In this document: piece by piece, positions 26,809-35,449 of the stretch
How positions within the stretch are numbered: the stretch's first letter is position 1
How the letters are laid out: every line of letters starts with the position of its first letter
Origin: JBBRYB01 sp038238115
GTDB lineage: Bacteria; Actinomycetota; Actinomycetes; Propionibacteriales; Nocardioidaceae
NCBI GenBank assembly: GCA_038238115.1
Contig: JBBRYB010000007.1
Coordinates: 79,645-143,644 of the forward strand
DNA: 64,000 bases
Direction of reading: 5' to 3'
Program-made: the position numbers and the translations under genes
Notes under the pieces: model-generated
What the model saw: the letters and a program-made list of their open reading frames with translations, nothing else
Database searches by the model: none
Told to the model about the DNA's origin: nothing

Positions 26809-27549
26809 GTGCCTACCCTGGAACTTCTGCCTGCCGTCGACATCTCCGGCGGCAGCGCCGTGCAGCTCGTGCAGGGGGAGGCCGCAAGCGCGCGAGTGTT
26901 CGGAGACCCGGTGGAGTCGGCGCTGCGTTGGCAGCGAGCCGGAGCGGCATGGGTACACCTCGTCGACCTCGACGCCGCGTTCGGGCGCGGTGACAACCGA
27001 GCGATGCTGTCGCGAGTCGTCGGTGCGCTCGACATCGACGTCGAGATGTCGGGCGGAATCCGCGACGACGAAAGCCTGCGAGCCGCGCTGAGCACAGGCT
27101 GCCGCCGCGTCAACATCGGCACCGCGGCGTTGGAGCACCCCGCCTGGTGCGCCTCGGTGATCGCCGAGTACGCAGACCGGGTCGCGGTCGGGCTCGACGT
27201 CCGCGGCACCACGCTCGCCGCCCGCGGGTGGACCCGCGACGGTGGCGACCTCTACGAAGTGCTGGGGCGCCTCGACCGGGAGGGCTGCGCTCGCTACGTC
27301 ATCACCGACGTCAACAGGGACGGCATGCTGGCGGGCCCGAACCTGGCTCTGTTGAGCGACGTCTGTAACCGCACGCCGGCTCATGTCGTCGCCTCCGGAG
27401 GGGTGTCGACCCTCGCCGACCTGCGGGCAGTCAGCGGTCTCGTTCCCCAAGGAGTCGAGGGCGCCATCATCGGCACCGCCCTCTACACCGGCGCGTTCAC
27501 CCTCGAGGAGGCGCTCGCCGCCGTGAGCGACTTCGAGGTCGCCCCGTGA
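26809..27549 (+). CDS. priA: PriA, bifunctional HisA/TrpF isomerase
   Basis: PriA catalyses both the ProFAR isomerase step of histidine synthesis and the phosphoribosylanthranilate isomerase step of tryptophan synthesis in actinomycetes. The 246-residue barrel has the catalytic aspartates in LLPAVDISGG and TDVNRDGML, and a long stretch (VHLVDLDAAFGRG, SGGIRDDESL, VGLDVRGTTLAARGWTRDGGDL) that follows the actinobacterial PriA pattern rather than plain HisA. No trpF is present in the trp block of this window, which fits the dual role. The gene overlaps hisF by four bases (GTGA). Confidence 0.92.
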   Translation: MPTLELLPAVDISGGSAVQLVQGEAASARVFGDPVESALRWQRAGAAWVHLVDLDAAFGRGDNRAMLSRVVGALDIDVEMSGGIRDDESLRAALSTGCRRVNIGTAALEHPAWCASVIAEYADRVAVGLDVRGTTLAARGWTRDGGDLYEVLGRLDREGCARYVITDVNRDGMLAGPNLALLSDVCNRTPAHVVASGGVSTLADLRAVSGLVPQGVEGAIIGTALYTGAFTLEEALAAVSDFEVAP

Positions 27550-28307
27550 CCGTGGCGGTTCGGGTCATCGCCTGCCTCGACGTCGACGACGGTCGCGTCG
27601 TCAAGGGAGTCAACTTCGAGGGCCTACGCGACGTCGGCGACCCGGTCGCGCTGGCGCACCAGTACGACGCCGACGGGGCCGACGAGCTCACCTTCCTCGA
27701 CATCAGCGCCTCGAAGGACCGTCGCGACACCGTCCTCGACGTCGTGCGACGTACTGCCGAGCAGGTCTTCATCCCGCTGACCGTCGGAGGTGGGGTACGC
27801 AGCACCGAGGACGTCGACACGTTGCTTCGCGCTGGCGCCGACAAGGTGGCGATCAACACCGGTGCCATCGACCACCCTGAAGCCGTGGCGCGGATCGCGA
27901 ACCGCTTCGGCCGGCAGGTGCTCGTGCTGAGCGTCGACGCGCGACGACACCCCTCGACTGTGTCCGGCTTCGAGGTCACGACTCATGGCGGCAGCCGGGG
28001 CACCGGCCTCGATGCGCTGGAGTGGGCGCGTGCGGGTGCTGAGCTGGGAGCTGGGGAGATACTGCTCAACGCCATGGACGCCGATGGGGTACGCGAAGGG
28101 TTCGACCTCGAGCTGATCCGGGCGGTCCGAGCGGCCGTGGACGTGCCCGTGATCGCCAGCGGAGGAGCCGGGGCGGTCGAGCACTTCGCGCCGGCCGTCG
28201 AGGCCGGGGCCGACGCGGTCCTCGCCGCGAGTGTCTTCCACTTCCGGGTCGTGACGATCGGTGACGTGAAGGCCGGCCTGGCTGCCGCGGGCTGCCTCGT
28301 GCGCTGA
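27546..28307 (+). CDS. hisF: Imidazole glycerol phosphate synthase, cyclase subunit
   Basis: HisF condenses ammonia with PRFAR to give imidazole glycerol phosphate and AICAR. The 253-residue barrel has the catalytic aspartates in IACLDVDDGRVVKG and LSVDARR, the phosphate-binding TVGGGVRS and ASGGAG loops, and GEILLNAMDADG. The GTG overlaps the priA stop. It is 57 bases from hisI, which has its own promoter-like element. Confidence 0.96.
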   Translation: MTVAVRVIACLDVDDGRVVKGVNFEGLRDVGDPVALAHQYDADGADELTFLDISASKDRRDTVLDVVRRTAEQVFIPLTVGGGVRSTEDVDTLLRAGADKVAINTGAIDHPEAVARIANRFGRQVLVLSVDARRHPSTVSGFEVTTHGGSRGTGLDALEWARAGAELGAGEILLNAMDADGVREGFDLELIRAVRAAVDVPVIASGGAGAVEHFAPAVEAGADAVLAASVFHFRVVTIGDVKAGLAAAGCLVR

Positions 28308-28352
28308 CGAGGGCGACTGTTGGAGCGAGCGTGCACAGCGGGCGCCGCGATG

Positions 28353-28358
28353 CACAAT
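28353..28358 (+). promoter_or_regulatory. -10 element of hisI
   Basis: CACAAT ends six bases before GTG 28365. GAGAGG fills the gap and abuts the GTG, too close to act as a ribosome site, so a leaderless start is more likely. Confidence 0.45.
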
Positions 28359-28364
28359 GAGAGG

Positions 28365-28775
28365 GTGAGCGACGGCGAGAGGGTCGAGCAGGTGACCAGT
28401 TCGAGTCCCGGGGCGTTTGCCGACGTCGAGGCTGAAGGCTGGGCCGAGCGGTGGAGCCCCAACGACGAAGGCCTCGTCCCTGCCGTGGTGCAGGAGGCAA
28501 CCACTCGGCAGGTGCTCATGCTCGCCTGGATGGACCGCGAGGCACTGAACCGTACGCTCGTGAGCGGACGGGCGACGTACTGGAGCCGCCGTCGGCGTCG
28601 CTACTGGGTCAAGGGCGAGACGTCGGGCCATGCCCAACATGTGCGGGAGGTCCGGCTGGACTGCGACGGCGACACCGTGCTGCTCCTGGTGGACCAGGTG
28701 GGCGCCGCTTGCCACACCGGGGCCGCCACGTGCTTCGACGAGACCGTCCTCGTCCCCGCCGACGACAACGGCTGA
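28365..28775 (+). CDS. hisI: Phosphoribosyl-AMP cyclohydrolase
   Basis: HisI opens the adenine ring of PR-AMP, a zinc- and magnesium-dependent step. The 136-residue product is the monofunctional type without a HisE domain. It shows LAWMDREAL, ATYWSRRRRRYWVKGETSGH, the Asp-rich metal site VRLDCDGD and the zinc cysteines in GAACHTGAATCF. GTG 28365 is chosen from the -10 spacing; ATG 28350 and TTG 28320 are in-frame alternatives. hisE and hisG are not in this window. Confidence 0.93.
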   Translation: MSDGERVEQVTSSSPGAFADVEAEGWAERWSPNDEGLVPAVVQEATTRQVLMLAWMDREALNRTLVSGRATYWSRRRRRYWVKGETSGHAQHVREVRLDCDGDTVLLLVDQVGAACHTGAATCFDETVLVPADDNG

Positions 28776-28850
28776 CCCGGTGACGTACGGCCTCGACATC
28801 CCTCCAGCGGGACCGTTGGGGGTGAGCCCGGACGGATCGCCGAGCTAGAC

Positions 28851-28877
28851 GGCCCGCCCGGCGGATCGAGGCGGGCC
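28851..28877 (+). terminator. Hairpin after hisI
   Basis: GGCCCGCC (28851-28858) and GGCGGGCC (28870-28877) form a perfect 8-bp GC stem with an 11-base loop. There is no T-tract, as is usual for actinobacterial terminators. It closes the his cluster before the next promoter at 28907. Confidence 0.55.
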
Positions 28878-28906
28878 CTGTGTGAAGCCCATGGCGGCTG
28901 AGCAGG

Positions 28907-28912
28907 GACACT
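28907..28912 (+). promoter_or_regulatory. -10-like element before the trp-associated membrane gene
   Basis: GACACT ends six bases before GTG 28919 and matches the xAnnnT pattern seen elsewhere in the window. The first position is off consensus, so confidence is moderate. Confidence 0.4.
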
Positions 28913-28918
28913 GGGCGG

Positions 28919-29563
28919 GTGACACCCCGAACTTCCCTGCCGGGCTACGGTGCGACGCTGTTCGTCGGGCTGCTGTCGGCGCTCGCCGTCACTGTCGGCG
29001 CTGCCCGGCCCTGGGTTTCGGCTCAGGCGGACGTGCCGGGGCTGCCGACGGTGTCGGCCACGGTTGCCGGAGCCGACCTGGTCCCGGCTGTGGGCGCGCT
29101 CGGCGTTGTGCTCCTCGCGGCGTTCGGCGCCGTCATCGCCACCGGGGGGAGGGTGCGACGTGCCGTCGGTGCCCTGATCGTCGTGATCTCCCTCGTGGTG
29201 GTGGTCGTGTCGACCGCGCCGGGCGACTCCGCCTCGCAGATCGAGGACGGGCTTGCGGCGAAGGGCTGGCCCGGCGGCCCCTATGACAGCCACATCGTGT
29301 GGTGGCGGTGGCTCGTGCTGATCGGTGCCGTCGGCTGCGGGCTGGCGGGTGCCAGCGTGGTGAGCCGCGGCGGTAGATGGGCGACGATGGGAGCCCGGTA
29401 CGACGCACCGAGCTCCCATCGTCAGGACGCACCCGGCTCAGCTCGTGAGGAGGCACCAGGCTCCATGCGCCCCGATGGGCCCGCCGCGCAGGCCGGTGAG
29501 CTGTCGGAGTCGGATGCCTGGAAGGCCATCGACTCCGGTCGTGACCCGACGCAGGGCCCCTGA
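28919..29563 (+). CDS. Trp-biosynthesis-associated membrane protein (Trp_oprn_chp/TIGR02234 type)
   Basis: The 214-residue protein has four membrane helices (near residues 10-30, 50-74, 80-99 and 128-148) with the conserved WV after the first and a polar C-terminal tail ending WKAIDSGRDPTQGP, a hallmark of this family. It occurs next to trp genes across actinomycetes; its function is unknown. Cytoplasmic tail repeats (APGS, DAPSS) are strain-variable type sequence. It leads into the HGxxPAAW protein and trpC, with which it is probably co-transcribed. Confidence 0.85.
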   Translation: MTPRTSLPGYGATLFVGLLSALAVTVGAARPWVSAQADVPGLPTVSATVAGADLVPAVGALGVVLLAAFGAVIATGGRVRRAVGALIVVISLVVVVVSTAPGDSASQIEDGLAAKGWPGGPYDSHIVWWRWLVLIGAVGCGLAGASVVSRGGRWATMGARYDAPSSHRQDAPGSAREEAPGSMRPDGPAAQAGELSESDAWKAIDSGRDPTQGP

Positions 29564-29608
29564 GAGCAGCACGACACAATGGGGAACGAACGAGAGGAGC
29601 CGCACTCC

Positions 29609-29797
29609 ATGGCCGACAACCACGGTTCGACACCAGCAGCCTGGACCGCCGTCGTCATCGCGCTCGTCGCCTTCTGCGTGGGCGCGGCCGGGCTGATGAT
29701 GGATGTCTGGGTGGTCTTCTGGGTCGGGGTTGCGCTTCTCGCGGTTTCTTGCATGGTCGGCAAGGTCATGCAAGCCATGGGCCTGGGTGCGCGGTAA
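29609..29797 (+). CDS. HGxxPAAW family small membrane protein
   Basis: The 62-residue protein begins MADNHGSTPAAW, the diagnostic motif of a tiny actinobacterial membrane family found beside trpC. Two helices follow (about residues 12-32 and 36-55). GAGAGGAG (29592-29599) is a good ribosome site for ATG 29609; an in-frame ATG at 29579 would add ten residues and is less likely. CACAAT at 29575-29580 could be a -10 for this gene, with transcription starting near 29587. Only two bases separate it from trpC. Confidence 0.85.
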   Translation: MADNHGSTPAAWTAVVIALVAFCVGAAGLMMDVWVVFWVGVALLAVSCMVGKVMQAMGLGAR

Positions 29798-29799
29798 GC

Positions 29800-30606
29800 A
29801 TGACGGTTCTCGACGAGATCATCGCCGGCGTACGCGTCGACCTCGCCCGACGTCAGGCGGAGGTCCCGCTCGACGAGCTCAAGCGGCATACCGAACGCCA
29901 AGATCCGGCGATAGACCCGATGCCGTGCTATCGCGCCGACGGAATCTCGGTTATTGCCGAGGTCAAGCGGTCCAGCCCGAGCCGCGGTGAGCTGGCGCGG
30001 ATCGCCGATCCTGCCGCGCTGGCGGCGGACTATGCGGCAGGCGGCGCAGCCACGATCAGCGTGCTCACGGAGACCCGCCGTTTCGGCGGGACGCTCGACG
30101 ACCTGCGCGCGGTGCGCGCAGCGGTCACGATCCCCCTGCTGTGCAAGGACTTCATCGTCACGTCCTACCAGCTTTGGGAAGCGCGGGCGGCGGGCGCCGA
30201 CCTGGCGCTGCTCATCGTGGCTGCTCTCAGTGACGACGAGCTCTCCGGCCTCATCGACCGCGCCCGCTCCATCGGGCTGACGCCGCTCGTGGAGGTGCAC
30301 GGCGAGGACGATCTTCAGCGTGCCGTCGGCGCCGGCGCCGACCTCGTGGGAGTCAATGCGCGCGACCTGAAGACCCTCGAGATCGATCGCACAACATTCA
30401 GCCGGTTGGCGCCGCAGATCCCCGCGGGCGTGGTCAGGGTCGCCGAGTCGGGAGTGCGGGGACCGCACGACGTCCTCGAGTACGGCCGTGACGGGGCCGA
30501 CGTCGTGCTGGTGGGGGAGTCGCTCGTCACCGGCAAGAGCCCGCGTAACGCCGTGTCCGATCTAGTGGCCGCGGGCGCGCACCCGGCACTCAAGCAAAGG
30601 CACTGA
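29800..30606 (+). CDS. trpC: Indole-3-glycerol phosphate synthase
   Basis: TrpC closes the indole ring in tryptophan synthesis. The 268-residue barrel shows ISVIAEVKRSSPSRGEL with the catalytic Lys, LLCKDFIV with the second Lys, LVGVNARDLKTLEID and VAESGVRGPHD. ATG 29800 follows the previous stop by two bases. trpE, trpD and trpG are not in the window. Confidence 0.95.
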   Translation: MTVLDEIIAGVRVDLARRQAEVPLDELKRHTERQDPAIDPMPCYRADGISVIAEVKRSSPSRGELARIADPAALAADYAAGGAATISVLTETRRFGGTLDDLRAVRAAVTIPLLCKDFIVTSYQLWEARAAGADLALLIVAALSDDELSGLIDRARSIGLTPLVEVHGEDDLQRAVGAGADLVGVNARDLKTLEIDRTTFSRLAPQIPAGVVRVAESGVRGPHDVLEYGRDGADVVLVGESLVTGKSPRNAVSDLVAAGAHPALKQRH

Positions 30607-30610
30607 GAAG

Positions 30611-31860
<1,250 letters not shown>

Positions 31861-31864
<4 letters not shown>

Positions 31865-32658
31865 CCAGCGTCGCATCGGCATTCGCGACAGCGAAGGCTG
31901 AAGGCCGAGCCGCCCTGATCGGCTACCTGCCAGCCGGCTACCCCACCCTCGACGGTTCGATCGAGATCATCGGCGCGATGGTCGAGGCGGGCTGCGACGT
32001 CATCGAGGTTGGCCTGCCCTACTCCGACCCAGTGATAGACGGTCCCACGATCCAGGCGGCCAGCGAGGTCGCGCTCGCGGCCGGCACCCGCACCACCGAC
32101 GTCTTCGCGGTGGTCGAGACCAGTGCCGCCCTCGCGCCCACGCTCGTCATGACCTATTGGAACCCCGTCGAGCGGTACGGCGTGGAGCGCTTCGCCGGCT
32201 GCATCGACACTGCCGGGGGAGCGGGCCTCATCACCCCCGACCTCGTCCCGGACGAGGCGACAGAGTGGCTGGAGGCCGCCGACGCGCACGACCTCGACAA
32301 AGTGTTCTTGGTGGCACCGTCGTCCACTCGAGCCCGCCTGGAGATGACCGCGGCAGCCTGCCGCGGCTTCGTCTACGCCACGTCGGTGATGGGAGTCACC
32401 GGGGCACGCGAGCAGACAAGCGTCGCCGCACCAGACCTCGTGGCACGCGTCAAGGAGATCACCAGTCTCCCGGTCGGTGTCGGACTCGGCGTGTCCAACG
32501 GCGCCCAGGCCGCCGAGGTCGCGGCCTTCGCCGACGGGGTGGTCGTCGGCAGCGCGTTCGTGCGCTGCATACAGCAGGCTCGGGACGACCGCGCTGCGTT
32601 GGCTGCCGTTTCAGCGCTCACCCGGGATCTTGCCCGCGGGGTCGGGCGGGAACTTTGA
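31861..32658 (+). CDS. trpA: Tryptophan synthase alpha subunit
   Basis: TrpA cleaves indole-3-glycerol phosphate and passes indole to TrpB. The 265-residue barrel has the catalytic Glu and Asp in DVIEVGLPYSDPVIDGP, the loop YATSVMGVTGAR and the phosphate site GVGLGVSNGAQ. The GTG overlaps the trpB stop, supporting equal expression of the two subunits. Confidence 0.97.
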
Positions 32659-32685
32659 CGGTCGCGACCGTCGTTTGACGAGGGG

Positions 32686-33354
32686 ATGAACACGTCGACG
32701 CGCGCTGGTGCCCTGGTCGCCGTAGTCACGCTGGCGGCCGGCGTGATCACGGCCTGCGGGGGCGGTAGCGCGGAGCGGGCCGGCGCGCAGCCGGACAACC
32801 CCGGGGGCGCCCTGATCTCGGGGGTGCACGAAGACACCCGCTACTTCGGGGCGGAGCCCGCGGCCCCGTACCAGATGCCAGACGTCACCCTTGAGTCGAC
32901 CAACGGCAAACCGTTCAACCTCATCACCGACACGTCCTACCCGGTGACCCTCGTGTTCTTCGGCTACACGAACTGCCCGGACGTGTGCCCCCTCGTGATG
33001 AGCGACCTCACGTCGGCTGTGCTGCATCTGCCCGACGGCGTCCGGGCGCACACCCAGGTGCTCTTCATCACCACGGACCCCGCACGCGACACGCCCGAGG
33101 TGCTGCGCACCTATCTGGATCGCTACAACACGGACTTCGTGGGCCTGACCGGAAACCTCCACGACATCGTGCTGGCCGGGGACAGCCTGGGCGTCGCGAT
33201 CGAGGGCCGCAACAAGCTGCCGAGCGGCGGCTATGACGTCGGGCACGGCGCCCAGGTCATCGGCTTCGACCACGACCAGGCTCCCGTCATCTGGACCGCC
33301 GGCACTCCCGTCGACGAGCTCGTCAAGGACGTCAGCAAACTCGCCGGGTCCTGA
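32686..33354 (+). CDS. SCO1/SenC family copper lipoprotein
   Basis: SCO1 proteins deliver copper to the CuA site of cytochrome c oxidase or act as thiol reductants outside the membrane. The 222-residue product is a lipoprotein (signal peptide ending VITAC, Cys24) with a thioredoxin-like domain carrying the copper ligands Cys97 and Cys101 (TNCPDVCP) and His187 (DVGHGAQV). All three ligands are present, so it should bind copper. AGGGG abuts the ATG, which is poor spacing; translation may be weak. It sits between trpA and lgt. Confidence 0.92.
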   Translation: MNTSTRAGALVAVVTLAAGVITACGGGSAERAGAQPDNPGGALISGVHEDTRYFGAEPAAPYQMPDVTLESTNGKPFNLITDTSYPVTLVFFGYTNCPDVCPLVMSDLTSAVLHLPDGVRAHTQVLFITTDPARDTPEVLRTYLDRYNTDFVGLTGNLHDIVLAGDSLGVAIEGRNKLPSGGYDVGHGAQVIGFDHDQAPVIWTAGTPVDELVKDVSKLAGS

Positions 33355-33377
33355 CCGGTGCGCGGTAGCTCACACGG

Positions 33378-33383
33378 TAAGTT
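33378..33383 (+). promoter_or_regulatory. -10 element of lgt
   Basis: TAAGTT lies nine bases before ATG 33393, with no ribosome site in the gap. Transcription would start two or three bases before the ATG, giving a nearly leaderless mRNA. Confidence 0.45.
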
Positions 33384-33392
33384 GCTCACGCC

Positions 33393-34283
33393 ATGAACCT
33401 CGCCTACATCCCGAGCCCGGCCAACGGCGTCTGGCACATCGGCGCGTTCCCGGTGAGGGGTTATGCGCTGTGCATCATCCTCGGTGTGATCGTCGCCGTC
33501 GTCTACGGCGACCGGCGCTGGGTGCAGCGTGGCGGGCAGCCCGGCACGGTCGGCGACATCGCCGTCTGGGCGGTGCCGTTCGGGCTCGTCGGCGGACGGC
33601 TCTACCACGTCCTCACCGACCCCGAGCTCTACTTCACCGCCGGGAAGGATTCCTGGGCGGCGCTGTACATCTGGCGCGGCGGCCTCGGGATCTGGGGGGC
33701 GATCGCGCTAGGCGCGCTAGGCGCCTACATCGGCTGCCGCCGACGCAAGGTCAAGTTCCGTGCCTTCGCCGATGCCCTCGCCCCCGGCATCGTGCTGGCG
33801 CAGGCGATCGGCCGCTGGGGCAACTGGTTCAACCAGGAGCTCTACGGCAAGCCGACGACGCTGCCGTGGGGGCTCGAGATCGACAAGCAGCACCGCGACT
33901 CGCTGCCGCCCGACCTCCAGCAGTACGCCACGTTCCACCCCACGTTCCTCTACGAGTCGATCTGGGACGTCGGCGTTGCGATCCTCGTCATCTGGGCAGA
34001 CCGCAGATACCGCCTCGGCTACGGTCGCGCGTTCGCGCTGTACGTGATGGCCTACACCGCCGGGCGTGCCTGGATCGAATACCTGCGCATCGACACTGCC
34101 AACCACTTCTTCGGGGTCCGGCTCAACGTATGGACCTCGATCGTTCTGTTCATCGCGGCTGCGGCCTACTTTGTCATCGTGGGCCGGCGCCACCCCGGTC
34201 GGGAGAGCGACGTGGAACAGCCGCCGACCACCAGCGGCGACCAAGCCGTAGACACCCCTGTCGAGCGTTCCAGCGACGGGTGA
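33393..34283 (+). CDS. lgt: Prolipoprotein diacylglyceryl transferase
   Basis: Lgt transfers diacylglycerol to the lipobox cysteine, the first step of lipoprotein maturation. The 296-residue multi-pass protein has the signature GRWGNWFNQELYG, plus HIGAFPVRGYALC, VGGRLYHVLT with the essential His, RGGLGIWGA and HPTFLYESIWD. A polar cytoplasmic tail of about 35 residues follows the last helix. Location after the trp genes is conserved in actinomycetes. Confidence 0.96.
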   Translation: MNLAYIPSPANGVWHIGAFPVRGYALCIILGVIVAVVYGDRRWVQRGGQPGTVGDIAVWAVPFGLVGGRLYHVLTDPELYFTAGKDSWAALYIWRGGLGIWGAIALGALGAYIGCRRRKVKFRAFADALAPGIVLAQAIGRWGNWFNQELYGKPTTLPWGLEIDKQHRDSLPPDLQQYATFHPTFLYESIWDVGVAILVIWADRRYRLGYGRAFALYVMAYTAGRAWIEYLRIDTANHFFGVRLNVWTSIVLFIAAAAYFVIVGRRHPGRESDVEQPPTTSGDQAVDTPVERSSDG

Positions 34284-34320
34284 GGCAACGCCGCGACGCC
34301 ACCCAAGCCAGGGTGGGTGG

Positions 34321-34392
34321 CTCAGTCAGTACTACAGCCGCAGCACTTACGGTGAGGCGCCTCGGGCTGCGGCTGTAGTTAGGTGTGCCTGA
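34321..34392 (+). repeat. Nested inverted repeat between lgt and the VIT gene
   Basis: ACTACAGCCGCAGC (34331-34344) is perfectly complementary to GCTGCGGCTGTAGT (34366-34379), a 14-bp stem with a 21-base loop. The loop holds a palindrome GAGGCGCCTC (34354-34363), and an outer pair CTCAG/CTGAG (34321-34325, 34388-34392) extends the symmetry. The right edge contains TTAGGTGTGCCTGAG, about 30 bases before the VIT start, which partly resembles metal-regulator (DtxR/IdeR-type) operators. It may terminate lgt, control the transporter, or both. Confidence 0.6.
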
Positions 34393-34421
34393 GTCGCCAG
34401 GCGCTGCCGCGGAGGACGACA

Positions 34422-35201
34422 ATGGTCGTCATGGCTGACATCAACCATCCGCGCTCACCGAGCCTGCCCGAGGACCCAGTGCCGGTCAACGACGTCAATG
34501 ACGAGGGGATCAACCACGAGCATCCCGACGTCGTCGGCGGCTGGCTTCGCCCGGCGGTGTTCGGGGCCATGGACGGGCTCGTCTCCAACTTCGCCCTGAT
34601 CGCCGGCGTGGTGGGCGGCACGTCCGGGGACACGTCGAAGCCGGTCGTCCTCGCGGGGCTCGCCGGCCTCGCGGCGGGCGCCTTCTCGATGGCCGCCGGC
34701 GAGTACACCTCGGTCGCCAGCCAGGCCGAGTACACCGAGCGGGAGATCGAGGTCGAGCGACGGGAGATCATCGCCCAGCCCAGGGCCGAGCAGGCCGAGC
34801 TCGCCCAGATGTACGTCGACCGCGGCATCGACCGCAAGCTCGCCGAGGCGGTCGCCGAGCAGGTGCACGCCGACCCCGAGCTCGCCGTCGGGGTCCATGC
34901 GCGCGAGGAGCTCGGCGTGGACCCCGACAACCTGCCTTCTCCCGTCGTCGCGGCCTCCTCGTCCTTCGTGTCCTTCGCCGTGGGCGCCGCCTTGCCCGTG
35001 CTGCCCTACCTGCTCGGCGCCGACGCACTGTGGCCGGCTCTGATCGTCAGCCTGCTCGCGCTCTTCGGCTGTGGCGCGATCGTCTCCTCCGTGACGACGC
35101 GGTCATGGTGGTACGGCGGCATCCGCCAGCTGATCCTCGGTGGTGTGGCGGCGGCGCTTACCTACGCCATCGGTGACCTCGTCGGGGCGTCCATCGGCTG
35201 A
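34422..35201 (+). CDS. VIT1/CCC1 family metal transporter
   Basis: These proteins move Fe(II) or Mn(II) out of the cytosol. The 259-residue product has the family opening RPAVFGAMDGLVSNFALIAGVVGG (helix 1), GAFSMAAGEYTSVASQ (helix 2), a central cytoplasmic Glu-rich metal-binding segment (EREIEVERREII, then acidic helices), and three C-terminal helices. GGAGG (34411-34415) gives six-base spacing to ATG 34422; the next ATG, at 34431, would be too far. A possible metal-responsive operator lies directly upstream. Confidence 0.9.
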   Translation: MVVMADINHPRSPSLPEDPVPVNDVNDEGINHEHPDVVGGWLRPAVFGAMDGLVSNFALIAGVVGGTSGDTSKPVVLAGLAGLAAGAFSMAAGEYTSVASQAEYTEREIEVERREIIAQPRAEQAELAQMYVDRGIDRKLAEAVAEQVHADPELAVGVHAREELGVDPDNLPSPVVAASSSFVSFAVGAALPVLPYLLGADALWPALIVSLLALFGCGAIVSSVTTRSWWYGGIRQLILGGVAAALTYAIGDLVGASIG

Positions 35202-35449
35202 GCTCGCCACCCCCACCGATTCGTCCTGCTACGCCAGGCGGCACGTCCCCGACCTTGACAGGACGGATCACGTCGCCACGCTGTCAGCGGCGGTCCGGAT
35301 GATGGCCGGTTGCTGACCACGGGCGGCGTACTCGTGTAATCTCACCGCTACTGCCTGGGCCAACGTCGTCCCGAACCGGCCGCACCACATCGCCCATGAC
35401 GCGAGACGCCACGTCGATGACTCGGTGCACGACGACGGGAGATATGCCG

